Of a stretch of 64,000 nt of DNA, positions 38,712 through 47,181 are shown one piece after another. Below the pieces are notes generated by a model that was given only the letters and a program-made list of their open reading frames with translations, was not told the DNA's origin and did no database searches. The position numbers and the translations under genes are program-made. Location: the NCBI RefSeq assembly GCF_004011505.1, contig NZ_SAUN01000001.1, positions 4,588,001-4,652,000 of the forward strand, given 5' to 3'. Source of the DNA: Nonomuraea polychroma (GTDB lineage Bacteria; Actinomycetota; Actinomycetes; Streptosporangiales; Streptosporangiaceae). How positions within the stretch are numbered: position 1 is the stretch's first letter; every line of letters begins with the position of its first letter.

Positions 38712-39805
38712 CGGAGCCCGCGGAGCTCGCGGCGCTGCGGCCCGTCGAGACCCGCCGTGACCTGCGCGAGTTCCTCTCCCTCACCGACCGCGTCTACGCC
38801 GGGGAGCCGCGGTTCGTCCCGCCGCTGCACGCGCAGGCCCGCACCTGGTTCCGCCAGGGCGTGCGGATGTACGTGCTGCGGCGGCGCGGCCAGGTAGTGG
38901 CCCGCACCACCCTGCACACCGACGCCGCGCTGGACGCCAAGCTGGGCGGGCGGACGCAGCTGTTCGGGCTGACGGAGTTCGCCGAGGAGGCGGCGGAGGA
39001 GCTGTTCGACGGGATCTGCGCCGCAGGGCGGGCCGAGGGCAGGCAGACGGCCTTCGGTCCCGTGTCGCTGCTGCCGAACCAGGCGGGCGGCGTCATCACC
39101 TCTGGCTTCGGCGACCGGGGCTTCATCGACAGCGCGTGGAACCATCCCTATTACCCGGCCGCGTACGAGGCGTACGGGTTCGCCCGCCGCTTCGAGTCCG
39201 ACACCTGGATCTGCCCGGTGCCGGACAAGGAGGTGTTCGCCTTCGACGACCGGCGGATCGAGGCCGAGCGGCTGCGGGTGCACCGGGGAGACCGGCGGCG
39301 GGTGGCGGAGCAGCTGCCGATCCTGCGGGAGATGCTCAACGCCAGCTTCGCCCAGCTCGGGTACTACACCGAGATCTCGGCCGAGCAGCTGGCCGCGCAG
39401 ACGGACGGGCTGGCGTACCTGCTGGACGAGGCGCTGCTGCTGTACGTGACGAAGGCGGAGCGGCCGGTGGCGTTCGTGCTGTGCCTCCCCGACATTTCGG
39501 AATATGTCGCGAAATGCCGGGGTAATCTCCACCTCTTGCAGCAGCTCCGGCTGCTCGCCACCCGCTCCCGCTACCGCCGCGAGGCAGTGCTCATCATCAA
39601 GGGCACGGTCCCCGGCGAGCAGGGGCACGGCTACATGCGGCTGCTCGCGCGCGAGCTGCACGAAGGGCTGCGCCGCGGCGGCTACCACACGCTGCGCAGC
39701 ACGTACGTCGAGCGCACCAACCCCGGCTCCGCCGCCCAGTACGTCGCGATGGGCGGGCGCCCGCTGCACGGCTACACCTTCTACGCCAAGGATCTCCTCT
39801 CGTGA
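38708..39805 (+). CDS. GNAT-like N-acyltransferase of unknown substrate
   Basis: This is a 365-residue protein. The N-terminal half (VETRRDLREFLSLTDRVYAG, FGLTEFAEEAAEELFDGICA, GPVSLLPNQAGGVITSGFGD) resembles the first domain of two-domain GNAT-like hypothetical proteins. The C-terminal part (LIIKGTVPGEQGHGYMRLLA, YHTLRSTYVERTNPGSAAQY) looks like an acyl-CoA binding core (QGHGYMR). GTG 38708 overlaps the upstream TGA, and its own TGA overlaps the GTG of the nitroreductase. Confidence 0.68.
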   Translation: MTEPAELAALRPVETRRDLREFLSLTDRVYAGEPRFVPPLHAQARTWFRQGVRMYVLRRRGQVVARTTLHTDAALDAKLGGRTQLFGLTEFAEEAAEELFDGICAAGRAEGRQTAFGPVSLLPNQAGGVITSGFGDRGFIDSAWNHPYYPAAYEAYGFARRFESDTWICPVPDKEVFAFDDRRIEAERLRVHRGDRRRVAEQLPILREMLNASFAQLGYYTEISAEQLAAQTDGLAYLLDEALLLYVTKAERPVAFVLCLPDISEYVAKCRGNLHLLQQLRLLATRSRYRREAVLIIKGTVPGEQGHGYMRLLARELHEGLRRGGYHTLRSTYVERTNPGSAAQYVAMGGRPLHGYTFYAKDLLS

Positions 39806-40722
39806 ACGAGTTGCGGGCGCTGGAGCCCGACTTCTGGCGTGCGCCCAGCGCGCACAACACCCAGCCGTGGACGCTCACCTACGGGGCGGACGAGGTCGCG
39901 GTCGGCTGGGACCCGGCCAGAGCGCTGCCCATCAGCGACCCCACGGAGCGCGACCTGCGCCTCAGCCTGGGGGCGTTCGTGGAGTGCTGCCTGATCGTGT
40001 CCGCGGACGCGGGGCTGTCCGTCGCCTTCCGCCCCGACCCGGGGCCGCTGCGGGCGGGCTTCCTGCACGGGGCGGCGCAGCCGTACCGTACGCCGTTCAC
40101 CACGGCGGACGTGCGGGCGCGGGGCGCGAACCGCGGCGAGTACCACCCCGGACGGCTGCCGGACGAGGTGGCCGCCGGGCTGGGCGGGATGCGCCGGGTG
40201 GCGTGCCGGGAGCTGGCGGACCTGCTGCTCGCGGCGGACCTGCACCAGTTCGGGGACCGGGAGGTGACGCGGGAGCTGCGTGCGTGGTTGCGCCTGACGC
40301 GGCGGCACCGCCGCTATCTTCTGGACGGCCTCAGCGACCGGGCGCTGGCGCTCAGCCGCCTCGAGTCGCTCGCCCTGCGCGCCTCGCTCGCCCTCTACCC
40401 GGCGCTGCGCCCGCTGGGGCTGCCCAGGGTGCTGGCCGGGGCGTCGCGCGGGCTGCTGGACTACGACGGCGACGTGCTGGTGCTGGTCGGGGCGGCCGGC
40501 GACGAGGTGGAGCAGGGGCGCCTGCTCATGCGGCACTGGCTGACGCTGTCCGGCCTCGGCTACACCACGCATCCGCTGAGCCAGATCATCGACTGCGGGC
40601 CCACGCGGGAGGAGCTGGCGCGGCGGCTGGGGGTGGACGATCCCGCGTCCCTGCTCCATGTGGCCCGCGTCGGCCGCCCGAAGGCGCCTGCCGCGCCGTC
40701 GGCCCGCGTCAAGGAGGGGTAG
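39802..40722 (+). CDS. Acg-family FMN nitroreductase-like protein
   Basis: This is a 306-residue protein. RAPSAHNTQPWTLTYGADEV is the N-terminal FMN-site motif of nitroreductases, and LPISDPTERDLRLSLGAFVE is typical of the Acg subfamily known from Mycobacterium. Two nitroreductase-like half-domains are expected. Acg itself lacks reductase activity and is thought to sequester FMN, while relatives carry out redox steps. It is the last gene of the four-gene operon and is followed by a strong terminator. Confidence 0.87.
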   Translation: MNELRALEPDFWRAPSAHNTQPWTLTYGADEVAVGWDPARALPISDPTERDLRLSLGAFVECCLIVSADAGLSVAFRPDPGPLRAGFLHGAAQPYRTPFTTADVRARGANRGEYHPGRLPDEVAAGLGGMRRVACRELADLLLAADLHQFGDREVTRELRAWLRLTRRHRRYLLDGLSDRALALSRLESLALRASLALYPALRPLGLPRVLAGASRGLLDYDGDVLVLVGAAGDEVEQGRLLMRHWLTLSGLGYTTHPLSQIIDCGPTREELARRLGVDDPASLLHVARVGRPKAPAAPSARVKEG

Positions 40723-40789
40723 GGCCGGCCACGCCCGTCGCCGCCGCTTGCGCATGGGCGTACCTGGCCTGGGGTCGGTCATTCGTCAC

Positions 40790-40850
40790 AACGGAGCTCC
40801 CGCACCGAACGGTGATCTTGGTCGACACCGTTCGGGCAGGAGCTCCGTTT
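40790..40850 (+). terminator. Strong intrinsic terminator
   Basis: AACGGAGCTCC and CCGAACGGTG on the left arm pair with CACCGTTCGG and GGAGCTCCGTT on the right, and TCTCTTT follows. It is the most convincing rho-independent terminator in the window and closes the 36730-40722 operon. It also lies beyond the 3' end of the RHS gene. Confidence 0.88.
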
Positions 40851-40905
40851 CTCTTTCGGCTAACGTTGACTACGCCGTATCACGCTTGACCACACGGCAT
40901 GGGTA

Positions 40906-43900
40906 TTAGTTGGGGGGGACCGCCGGCGGCCTGAAGATCTCCCAGATGCGATAGACGCGCGCCCACCCCTTCGAACGCGGAGCCTCCGACACGTACGGCT
41001 TGGAGGCCGGGCCGTGCGCGGTGCCCTGCCACGCGATGCCTTCCGTCTCGGTCCGGGCGCTCCTCGTGTACGCCCCGGTGGGCTGGGTCCTTCCCAACTG
41101 CTCGTCGATCGAGCGTCTCTGCGCGTCGGTCAGCCCGCGCGACTGAGTCTGGCCGGTGTTCGGGGGATTTCGCTGTGCCTTGGGCGGCGACTGCCGTTGG
41201 ACCGCCCTGCGACTGGTCGGACGGACGGCGGGCCGATGCCTGACCGTGGTCCGGGGCCTGCTCGCACGCCTGGTCACCGCCCTGCGCGCAGCTTCGGCTC
41301 GTCGCCTGGCCGCCGCGGCCCGGCGCGCTGCCGCTGCCGCTCGTCGCCTGGCCGCCGCGGCGGCCGCCCGCTGCCTGGCCAGCGCGGCCTTCTTCCTGGC
41401 CGCTTGCGCCGCCCTCTTCTTGGCCGCTTCCGCGGCTCTCCTCCTCGCTGCTTCAGCCGCCTTCTTCCTGGCCGCTTCGGCGGCCCTCCGCCTGGCCGCC
41501 TCCAGGGCGCGCCTTCTGGCCGCTTCGGCAGCCCTCCGCCTGGCCGCGGCGAGCGCCGCCCGCCTGGCCGCGGCCTGCGCCGCCCGCCTGGCGGCGGCCT
41601 GGGCCAGCCTCCTGGCGATGGCACGTGCCGCGATCCTGGCCGCGATGCCCACGGCGAACCAGAACAGCTGCCCGTCGGGGTCGCTCATGGTGACCGGGCT
41701 GTTGTTGGCGTAGGCGTAGGCGTTGAGCTGCTGCGGATCGCCCTCGTCGATGATCGGGTCGACCGACAGGAAGCGGCCGTTCCCGGCGTCGTACTCGCGG
41801 GCGCCGAGGTGGACGAGCCCGGTGGTCGCGTCCTTGGTGCCGCCGACGAATCCGCGTTGTCCCGGCCACCAGGGTGGTGGTGTCCCGCGGTCCTCGCCGA
41901 ACGGGGTCTGCCTGCGGATGGCCACGTCTCCGGTGCCGGCGTTCACCATGGCCTGCGCGGTGCCCTGATGATCGTTGGCCATGAAGAAGACCTGGTTGTC
42001 CGGCGTGCGGACCGCGATGGCCTCGCCACCGATGGTGTAGTAGCGGGTCTGCTCGACGACGTCCTTGGCGTAGTCGAAGCGCAGCTCCATGTCGTCGATG
42101 TAGAGGGTGGCGTCGGTGGGGGTCTTGCGGAGCAGCCGGTCGCCGTCCGCGTCGTAGATGAACGAGGTCGTCTTGCCGGCCTCGGTCACCGATTCCAGGT
42201 TGCCTTCGGCGTCCCAGACCAGGCTCTGGTCGGAGGTGCCGACCTTGCGCCGGGTGGTGTTGCCCGCCGCGTCGTAGGCGAAGACGTCGGCTCCGACGGC
42301 CTGGAGCGCGTGCGGCTGCTTGCCGCCCGCCGCCGGGTAGACGTAGTCGCGCACGGTCTCGGCCGCGCCGCCCCAGGCGTGCTTGATCTCCTGGGTCCGG
42401 TTGCCGGTGACGTCATAGGCATAGCTGACCGCGTACGGGGCCACGCCGCCGATCTTGTCGGACTGCGGAGTGCCACTGGCGCAGTCGTCGGTGGCCGTCC
42501 ACGCCGAGGTCAGCCGGCGCAGATGGTCGTGCTTGAAGCACTGCGTGTCCTGGCCGACCCTGTCGGCGATCTTGGTGATGTTGCCGACTGCGTCGTAGGT
42601 GTAGTTGAGGTCCAGGTCGGAGGCGGCGGCACCTGCGCGGTCCAGCCGCATGCCGGTCAGCCTGCGGGTGCCCTCGTCGTGGGTGTAGGTGAGCCAGGTC
42701 TTCTTGGTGCCCTCGCCCAGCTCGTACTGGAGGGTCTCGCCCATCTTCGAGTAGCGGGCCGCGCTCACATACGCCGACAGCCCGGTGACCTTGGTCGGCT
42801 GGCTGAGCCCGTCGTAGCTGTAGACGACCGACTCGGCCTCCAGCCCGCCGCCGGCCGGGAAGCTGATGGACTGGACCTGGTCGTCGAGCGTGTAGCGGGT
42901 GTTGAGCTGGTAGGAGCCGGCGAGCTTGCCCTCCCGCGCCGGGATGGTGATCGTCTGGCGCAGGGTGCGGTAGTCGGCGTCCATGGCGTTGATCTCGGCC
43001 GTGTACGCCTGCCCGTCCACATATCGGATGCTGGCGTTGAGCTCTCCCTTGGCCAGTGCGTCGTACTTCCACTCGGCCAGCAGCGGGCCGCTCGCCGAGC
43101 CTTCGCGCATCTGCGTCTTGCGACCCAGGGCGTCGTAGCCGTACCACAGAGTCTTGCCGCGGGCGTCGGTGGTGGTGACGATCTCGTCCGCGTCGTTGTA
43201 CGTGGTGGTCGTGACGCCCTTGTCCGGGTCCTCGGTCTTGATCTCCCGGCCGCGCAGGTCGTAGTGGTGACGCCACACGTTGCCCGCCGGATCGGTCACC
43301 GTGGACAGGCGGCCGGCGTGGTCGTAGGTGTACTTCGTGGACTCATACTCGCCGGTCGGGGTCGCGCCCTTGTACTGGCGCAGCTCGATCAGCCGGTCCT
43401 GCGCGTCACCGATCCTGGTCGTGGCCGTACCGCCCGGCGGCGGTGTGACGTGGACCCTGTCGCCCTCCTCCTTGACCGTCACCCGGTACTTCTCCACGCC
43501 CTTCACCTTGAGGATCTGGGCGTTGACCTCGCCCGTGCCGTCGAACAACGACACGACCTGGTTGGGGACGGCGGAGTCGGCCACCGCCAGCAGATCGGTG
43601 GACGGCGTGCCCGTGGCGAAGTAGCCGGTGTTGGACTTGTACTCCTCGCCCTGAGAGTTGTGGAAGGTGTCGGTGATCGTGCGCCCGTCACGTAGCGCGG
43701 GATCAGTCGTCTGATCGTCCGTGGGCGCGGGTTCCTGGGTCTGGCGCTCGCGCATCAGGCCGTCGTACAGCTCGTGGCTGGTGGTGTAGCCGCCGTCCGC
43801 GCGCAACGTCTTGGTGGTGACGACGCTGGGGCCGTCGGTACGGACCGTGTAGGAATACTCGGTGCTGGGCGACTGCCCGGCCGCCTTGCTGCGGTCGGCC

Positions 43901-46900
43901 TGCCAGACCTTGATCAGGCGGCCGAGCGCGTCGTACTCCATGTCGACGCGGCGGTTGTTGGCGTCGATCTCGGCGATGGGCTCGCCCCAGGCCGGTTCGA
44001 GCAGGGTGCGCTCGACGTGGCCGAGCTGGTTCGTCTCCGTGGTCTCCGTCGCCGGGGCGCCGGCGGCCGGGCTGTAGGTGGTGACGGACTTGGTGCCGAC
44101 CGGGTCGGTCTCGCTGGTCTCACGGCCGTAGACGTCGTAGGTGCGGGTGGCACCGGTGATCGTCGCACCGTCCGCCGAGACGAGCTCCTGGACCGAGGTC
44201 ACGTCGCCCTTGGTCGGCGGCTGGCCGTGCGCCTGGCCGTCGTACTGGACCCGCTCGTCCGAGATCACCTCACCGGCGGCCAGCGTGGAGACCGCGGTGC
44301 CGCAGCCGGCGGCGACCTTCTGGACCCTGCTGGGGTAGTCGAGCATCCAGGACGTGTCATTACGGGCGTAGCTGTAGCGGGTGCACTCGTCGTCATCGGC
44401 GCTCGCCAGGTCGCCCTTCTCATCCACGTGGAGGAGCAGGCCCTTGGCGTCGTACGCGCGCTCCTCGCCGGTCCGTTGCCACGTGCCGTTGGCCAGCGCG
44501 GTACGGGTGACCATGGACTTGGGCTGGACCACGTACGCGGCCTTGGTGACGCCGCCCTGCGTGGACTCGGCCGTCTTTACCGACCACGGCTCCTCGACGG
44601 TCGCGGTCATGATCGCGCCGCCGTCACCGTCGAAGAGGATCTCCTCCCGCTCGAAGCCGGCGAGCTGGTCAAGGTCGTCCAGCTTGACGCCCTCGGAGTC
44701 CTCCACCTGCGCGCTGCGCTTGGAGCCGTCGGCCAGCTTGTCGCCGTGCATGCCGCGGAAGTAACGGAACTCCGTGAGCGTGCGTTTGCCGTCCTGCCCG
44801 TCGCCCTGGCGGACGCGAACCCGGCCGAAGCCGCGGTAGTCGGCCCAGGTGCGGTGCTCCGGCTTGACCAGGATGTTGTCGGCGTAGCGCCAGCCCGCGC
44901 CGTCCAGGTACTCGTAGTCGGTGACCACGTTGGGCGAGCCCGCGACCCGGTCGACCTCGATGGTCTGGGCGACCAGATACTTGTGGAACCAGTCGGTGAC
45001 CTCGGCCTCGTTCGGCGGGGCCCAGCGCTGCGGGAAGCAGCGCCTGGTGTTCTTGTCGGCCGTCAGCACGTCGCCCGGCTTGCAGTCGGCCGCCGAATAG
45101 TTGATCCGCAGCTCACCGCCGGACTCGTTGTTGATCGCCTGCACCCGCCACTTGACCAGCGGGGCGCGCCCCTCAAGGGCGTCCACCCGGTTGGGGAGCT
45201 GCACGCCGGTGAACTTCACCGCGGGCAGCGTGATCGTGCCGCCCACGTGACCGGTCTGCTGGATCGACGCCAGCCACAGCGCCGGGCTCATGCCGTCCCC
45301 CGAAGCGGGGAACTGGTGCGCCAGCGCCCACGAGTCCACCGCGCAGTACTGCGCGCCCGAGCATTTGGCGGTGTTGGTGTTGAGGATCTGGGTGGTGACC
45401 TTGGCCAGGCGCTTGCGCGTGAAGAACGTCGGCGCCAGGCGGTCGGTGCACGTCACGCCCGCGTCGCAGATCTGGTCGAACGGCACGTCCGGCCAGTGAC
45501 TCGCGGTCTCCTTCTTGAGCTGGTCGGGGGCGCAGGTCACGGTGCCGCTGGGCAGACAGCGCTCGGCGACGTCGAAGACCACGCGGGCTGCGGGGGCCTT
45601 GGTGAACAGCTCGTTCTTCAGGTAGCCGTAGTCGATCCGGGTCAGGTACGCGCCGCGCACGTACTGGGTGCCCAGCTCCGGCTTCATGTTGCGGCCGTAG
45701 TAGTTCGTCTCGCGCTCGTACCAGTACGTGGTGGCGTTGCCGTGGGTGTCCACCTCATAGTCGAGGTTCCACCGGTAGGCCTGCTGGCACCAGGCGTTGG
45801 CCGGGGTGCTGTTGTAGCAGGGTTCGCCGCTGTTGTTGCCGAACACCGGCACCGTCTGCGCCGACTTGGTCTCCGGCTTGCCGGTCGCCCAGCCGGGCAG
45901 CCGGTTCTGGCCGAAGGTGTACTGGGTGCCATCGGGGGTCGTGACGCGCCAGTACTCGCCGTTGTTGTCGCCGTTCGTGGCGCCGGTCAGCGCCTCGATC
46001 CGGGTGCCGTCGTCCCGCTTGGGCCGCCACTGCTTCGTGGTGGCGTCCTTGACGAGTTCGACCGACGAGTCGCCCAGGGACATGGTGGCGTTGTCCTGGT
46101 CCCAGCACAGATCGCCGGTCTTCTTGCCGTCGATCATGCAGGACTTGTAACGCCGCTCGATGAAGCCGCCGGGGTTGAGCTCGAAGCCCTCACCGGCCCA
46201 GGACGCCTGGTTGTTGGTGGAGGCGGTGCGGCCGTCCACGCTCTGCGAGGAGTAGGACAGCGACACGCCTGGCTCCTCACCACCCAGCGCCGGAGGCGTG
46301 CGCAGCTCATAGCCCCAGGTGAAGTCCCCCGACTGAGGACCCACACTCCACTCCGACGAAGCCGCCAGCGAGGTGGCGGCATGGTCGCCCGACGGGCCGG
46401 ACGCAGCCGCGGTCAGCGCGTACAGGCCGCCCGTCTCCACCTCGGCGGTCACCGTGCCGTTCGTGACGTTGTTGTCGCTCTTCACCGGCTGCGGCTGAGC
46501 GCAGCCGGCCGCGCCGGTGAGCGCGCACTCCTCCAGCTTCACCAGGCGCAGCCGGGAGCCGTAGTCACCGCCGTAGGCGTACCGGAAGCCGGAGTAGTCC
46601 ACCTCCAGGCGGGTTTTGACCGGCTTGGCCGCAGCTGCCGCTGCCACCCCCTGCCCCGGCGTGACCCGCATCGCCAGGCCGAGCAGGTCGGTGTCGAGCA
46701 ACTCGACACTGATCGGGGCCGTCGCCTGCGCCGCCTTGGCCGTCCCCGGCGCCAGCTTCACCGGGAAGCCGGCCGCCAGGGTGGAGACGGAGCCGCCCAG
46801 CTGCGCCTTCTGCGGCTTGGGCCAGGTGACGGCCGGAGCCGCCTTCCACGCCTGCTTGGCGGCGGGATCCGCCAGCGGCGGCTTGACGGGGACCTTCCCG

Positions 46901-47148
46901 CCCGTCACCGGCGCTTCTTTCTGCACGGCCGGCGCCGAGCGCGGGGCCGCGTAGGCGGGCATGGCGTACGCCACGGGCACGACGAGGACGATCGACAGCG
47001 CCGTCGCCAGCCGTCGCGGCCAGGCGGATTCGGGTTTGGGAGGGAGCGGGTCGTTCCAGGACGGGTCGGGGAGGTCGGGTGTTTCGTCGGGGGTCTGAAA
47101 ACGATTCCAGCGGGATTCGGGCAGGTCTAACTCGTCGGGCAGGTCCAT
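40906..47148 (-). CDS. RHS-repeat protein with Ala/Arg/Lys-rich C-terminal tail
   Basis: This is a 2080-residue secreted protein. A ~45-residue acidic N-terminal tail precedes a signal/membrane segment (ALSIVLVVPVAYAMPAYA, ~50-67). Residues ~270-1000 resemble the SpvB/TcdB-like N-terminal shell. Many YD repeats follow (YDALGRLIKVWQ, YDHAGRLSTVTDPAGNVW). The RHS core lies at ~1770-1822 (GLVHLGAREYDAGNGRFLSV, AYAYANNSPVTMSDPDG). The last ~258 residues are the variable part, where polymorphic toxins normally carry the effector: here about 150 Ala/Arg/Lys residues in 8-mers, then ~100 residues with no recognised domain. No immunity gene is adjacent. Confidence 0.93.
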   Translation of the reverse strand: MDLPDELDLPESRWNRFQTPDETPDLPDPSWNDPLPPKPESAWPRRLATALSIVLVVPVAYAMPAYAAPRSAPAVQKEAPVTGGKVPVKPPLADPAAKQAWKAAPAVTWPKPQKAQLGGSVSTLAAGFPVKLAPGTAKAAQATAPISVELLDTDLLGLAMRVTPGQGVAAAAAAKPVKTRLEVDYSGFRYAYGGDYGSRLRLVKLEECALTGAAGCAQPQPVKSDNNVTNGTVTAEVETGGLYALTAAASGPSGDHAATSLAASSEWSVGPQSGDFTWGYELRTPPALGGEEPGVSLSYSSQSVDGRTASTNNQASWAGEGFELNPGGFIERRYKSCMIDGKKTGDLCWDQDNATMSLGDSSVELVKDATTKQWRPKRDDGTRIEALTGATNGDNNGEYWRVTTPDGTQYTFGQNRLPGWATGKPETKSAQTVPVFGNNSGEPCYNSTPANAWCQQAYRWNLDYEVDTHGNATTYWYERETNYYGRNMKPELGTQYVRGAYLTRIDYGYLKNELFTKAPAARVVFDVAERCLPSGTVTCAPDQLKKETASHWPDVPFDQICDAGVTCTDRLAPTFFTRKRLAKVTTQILNTNTAKCSGAQYCAVDSWALAHQFPASGDGMSPALWLASIQQTGHVGGTITLPAVKFTGVQLPNRVDALEGRAPLVKWRVQAINNESGGELRINYSAADCKPGDVLTADKNTRRCFPQRWAPPNEAEVTDWFHKYLVAQTIEVDRVAGSPNVVTDYEYLDGAGWRYADNILVKPEHRTWADYRGFGRVRVRQGDGQDGKRTLTEFRYFRGMHGDKLADGSKRSAQVEDSEGVKLDDLDQLAGFEREEILFDGDGGAIMTATVEEPWSVKTAESTQGGVTKAAYVVQPKSMVTRTALANGTWQRTGEERAYDAKGLLLHVDEKGDLASADDDECTRYSYARNDTSWMLDYPSRVQKVAAGCGTAVSTLAAGEVISDERVQYDGQAHGQPPTKGDVTSVQELVSADGATITGATRTYDVYGRETSETDPVGTKSVTTYSPAAGAPATETTETNQLGHVERTLLEPAWGEPIAEIDANNRRVDMEYDALGRLIKVWQADRSKAAGQSPSTEYSYTVRTDGPSVVTTKTLRADGGYTTSHELYDGLMRERQTQEPAPTDDQTTDPALRDGRTITDTFHNSQGEEYKSNTGYFATGTPSTDLLAVADSAVPNQVVSLFDGTGEVNAQILKVKGVEKYRVTVKEEGDRVHVTPPPGGTATTRIGDAQDRLIELRQYKGATPTGEYESTKYTYDHAGRLSTVTDPAGNVWRHHYDLRGREIKTEDPDKGVTTTTYNDADEIVTTTDARGKTLWYGYDALGRKTQMREGSASGPLLAEWKYDALAKGELNASIRYVDGQAYTAEINAMDADYRTLRQTITIPAREGKLAGSYQLNTRYTLDDQVQSISFPAGGGLEAESVVYSYDGLSQPTKVTGLSAYVSAARYSKMGETLQYELGEGTKKTWLTYTHDEGTRRLTGMRLDRAGAAASDLDLNYTYDAVGNITKIADRVGQDTQCFKHDHLRRLTSAWTATDDCASGTPQSDKIGGVAPYAVSYAYDVTGNRTQEIKHAWGGAAETVRDYVYPAAGGKQPHALQAVGADVFAYDAAGNTTRRKVGTSDQSLVWDAEGNLESVTEAGKTTSFIYDADGDRLLRKTPTDATLYIDDMELRFDYAKDVVEQTRYYTIGGEAIAVRTPDNQVFFMANDHQGTAQAMVNAGTGDVAIRRQTPFGEDRGTPPPWWPGQRGFVGGTKDATTGLVHLGAREYDAGNGRFLSVDPIIDEGDPQQLNAYAYANNSPVTMSDPDGQLFWFAVGIAARIAARAIARRLAQAAARRAAQAAARRAALAAARRRAAEAARRRALEAARRRAAEAARKKAAEAARRRAAEAAKKRAAQAARKKAALARQRAAAAAARRRAAAAARRAAAARRRAEAARRAVTRRASRPRTTVRHRPAVRPTSRRAVQRQSPPKAQRNPPNTGQTQSRGLTDAQRRSIDEQLGRTQPTGAYTRSARTETEGIAWQGTAHGPASKPYVSEAPRSKGWARVYRIWEIFRPPAVPPN
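41270..41640. repeat. 24-bp-unit coding repeat for the Ala/Arg/Lys tail
   Basis: About a dozen imperfect 24-bp units on the minus strand encode 8-residue blocks such as RRRAAEAA, RKKAAEAA and KKRAAQAA. The array lies directly after the RHS core (DPDG) and is strongly basic. Confidence 0.8.
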
Positions 47149-47181
47149 GAACCTCTCCCAGTCGGGGGTGCTGGTCGGGAA

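Noticed and set aside
40906..41200. A specific toxin domain at the RHS C terminus
   Set aside because: No catalytic motif of the usual nuclease, deaminase or ADP-ribosyltransferase toxins could be read, so none is named.
43774..47130. 1118-codon frame antisense to the RHS gene
   Set aside because: It mirrors the repetitive RHS coding sequence; it has no signal, motif or ribosome-binding site that would support a gene.
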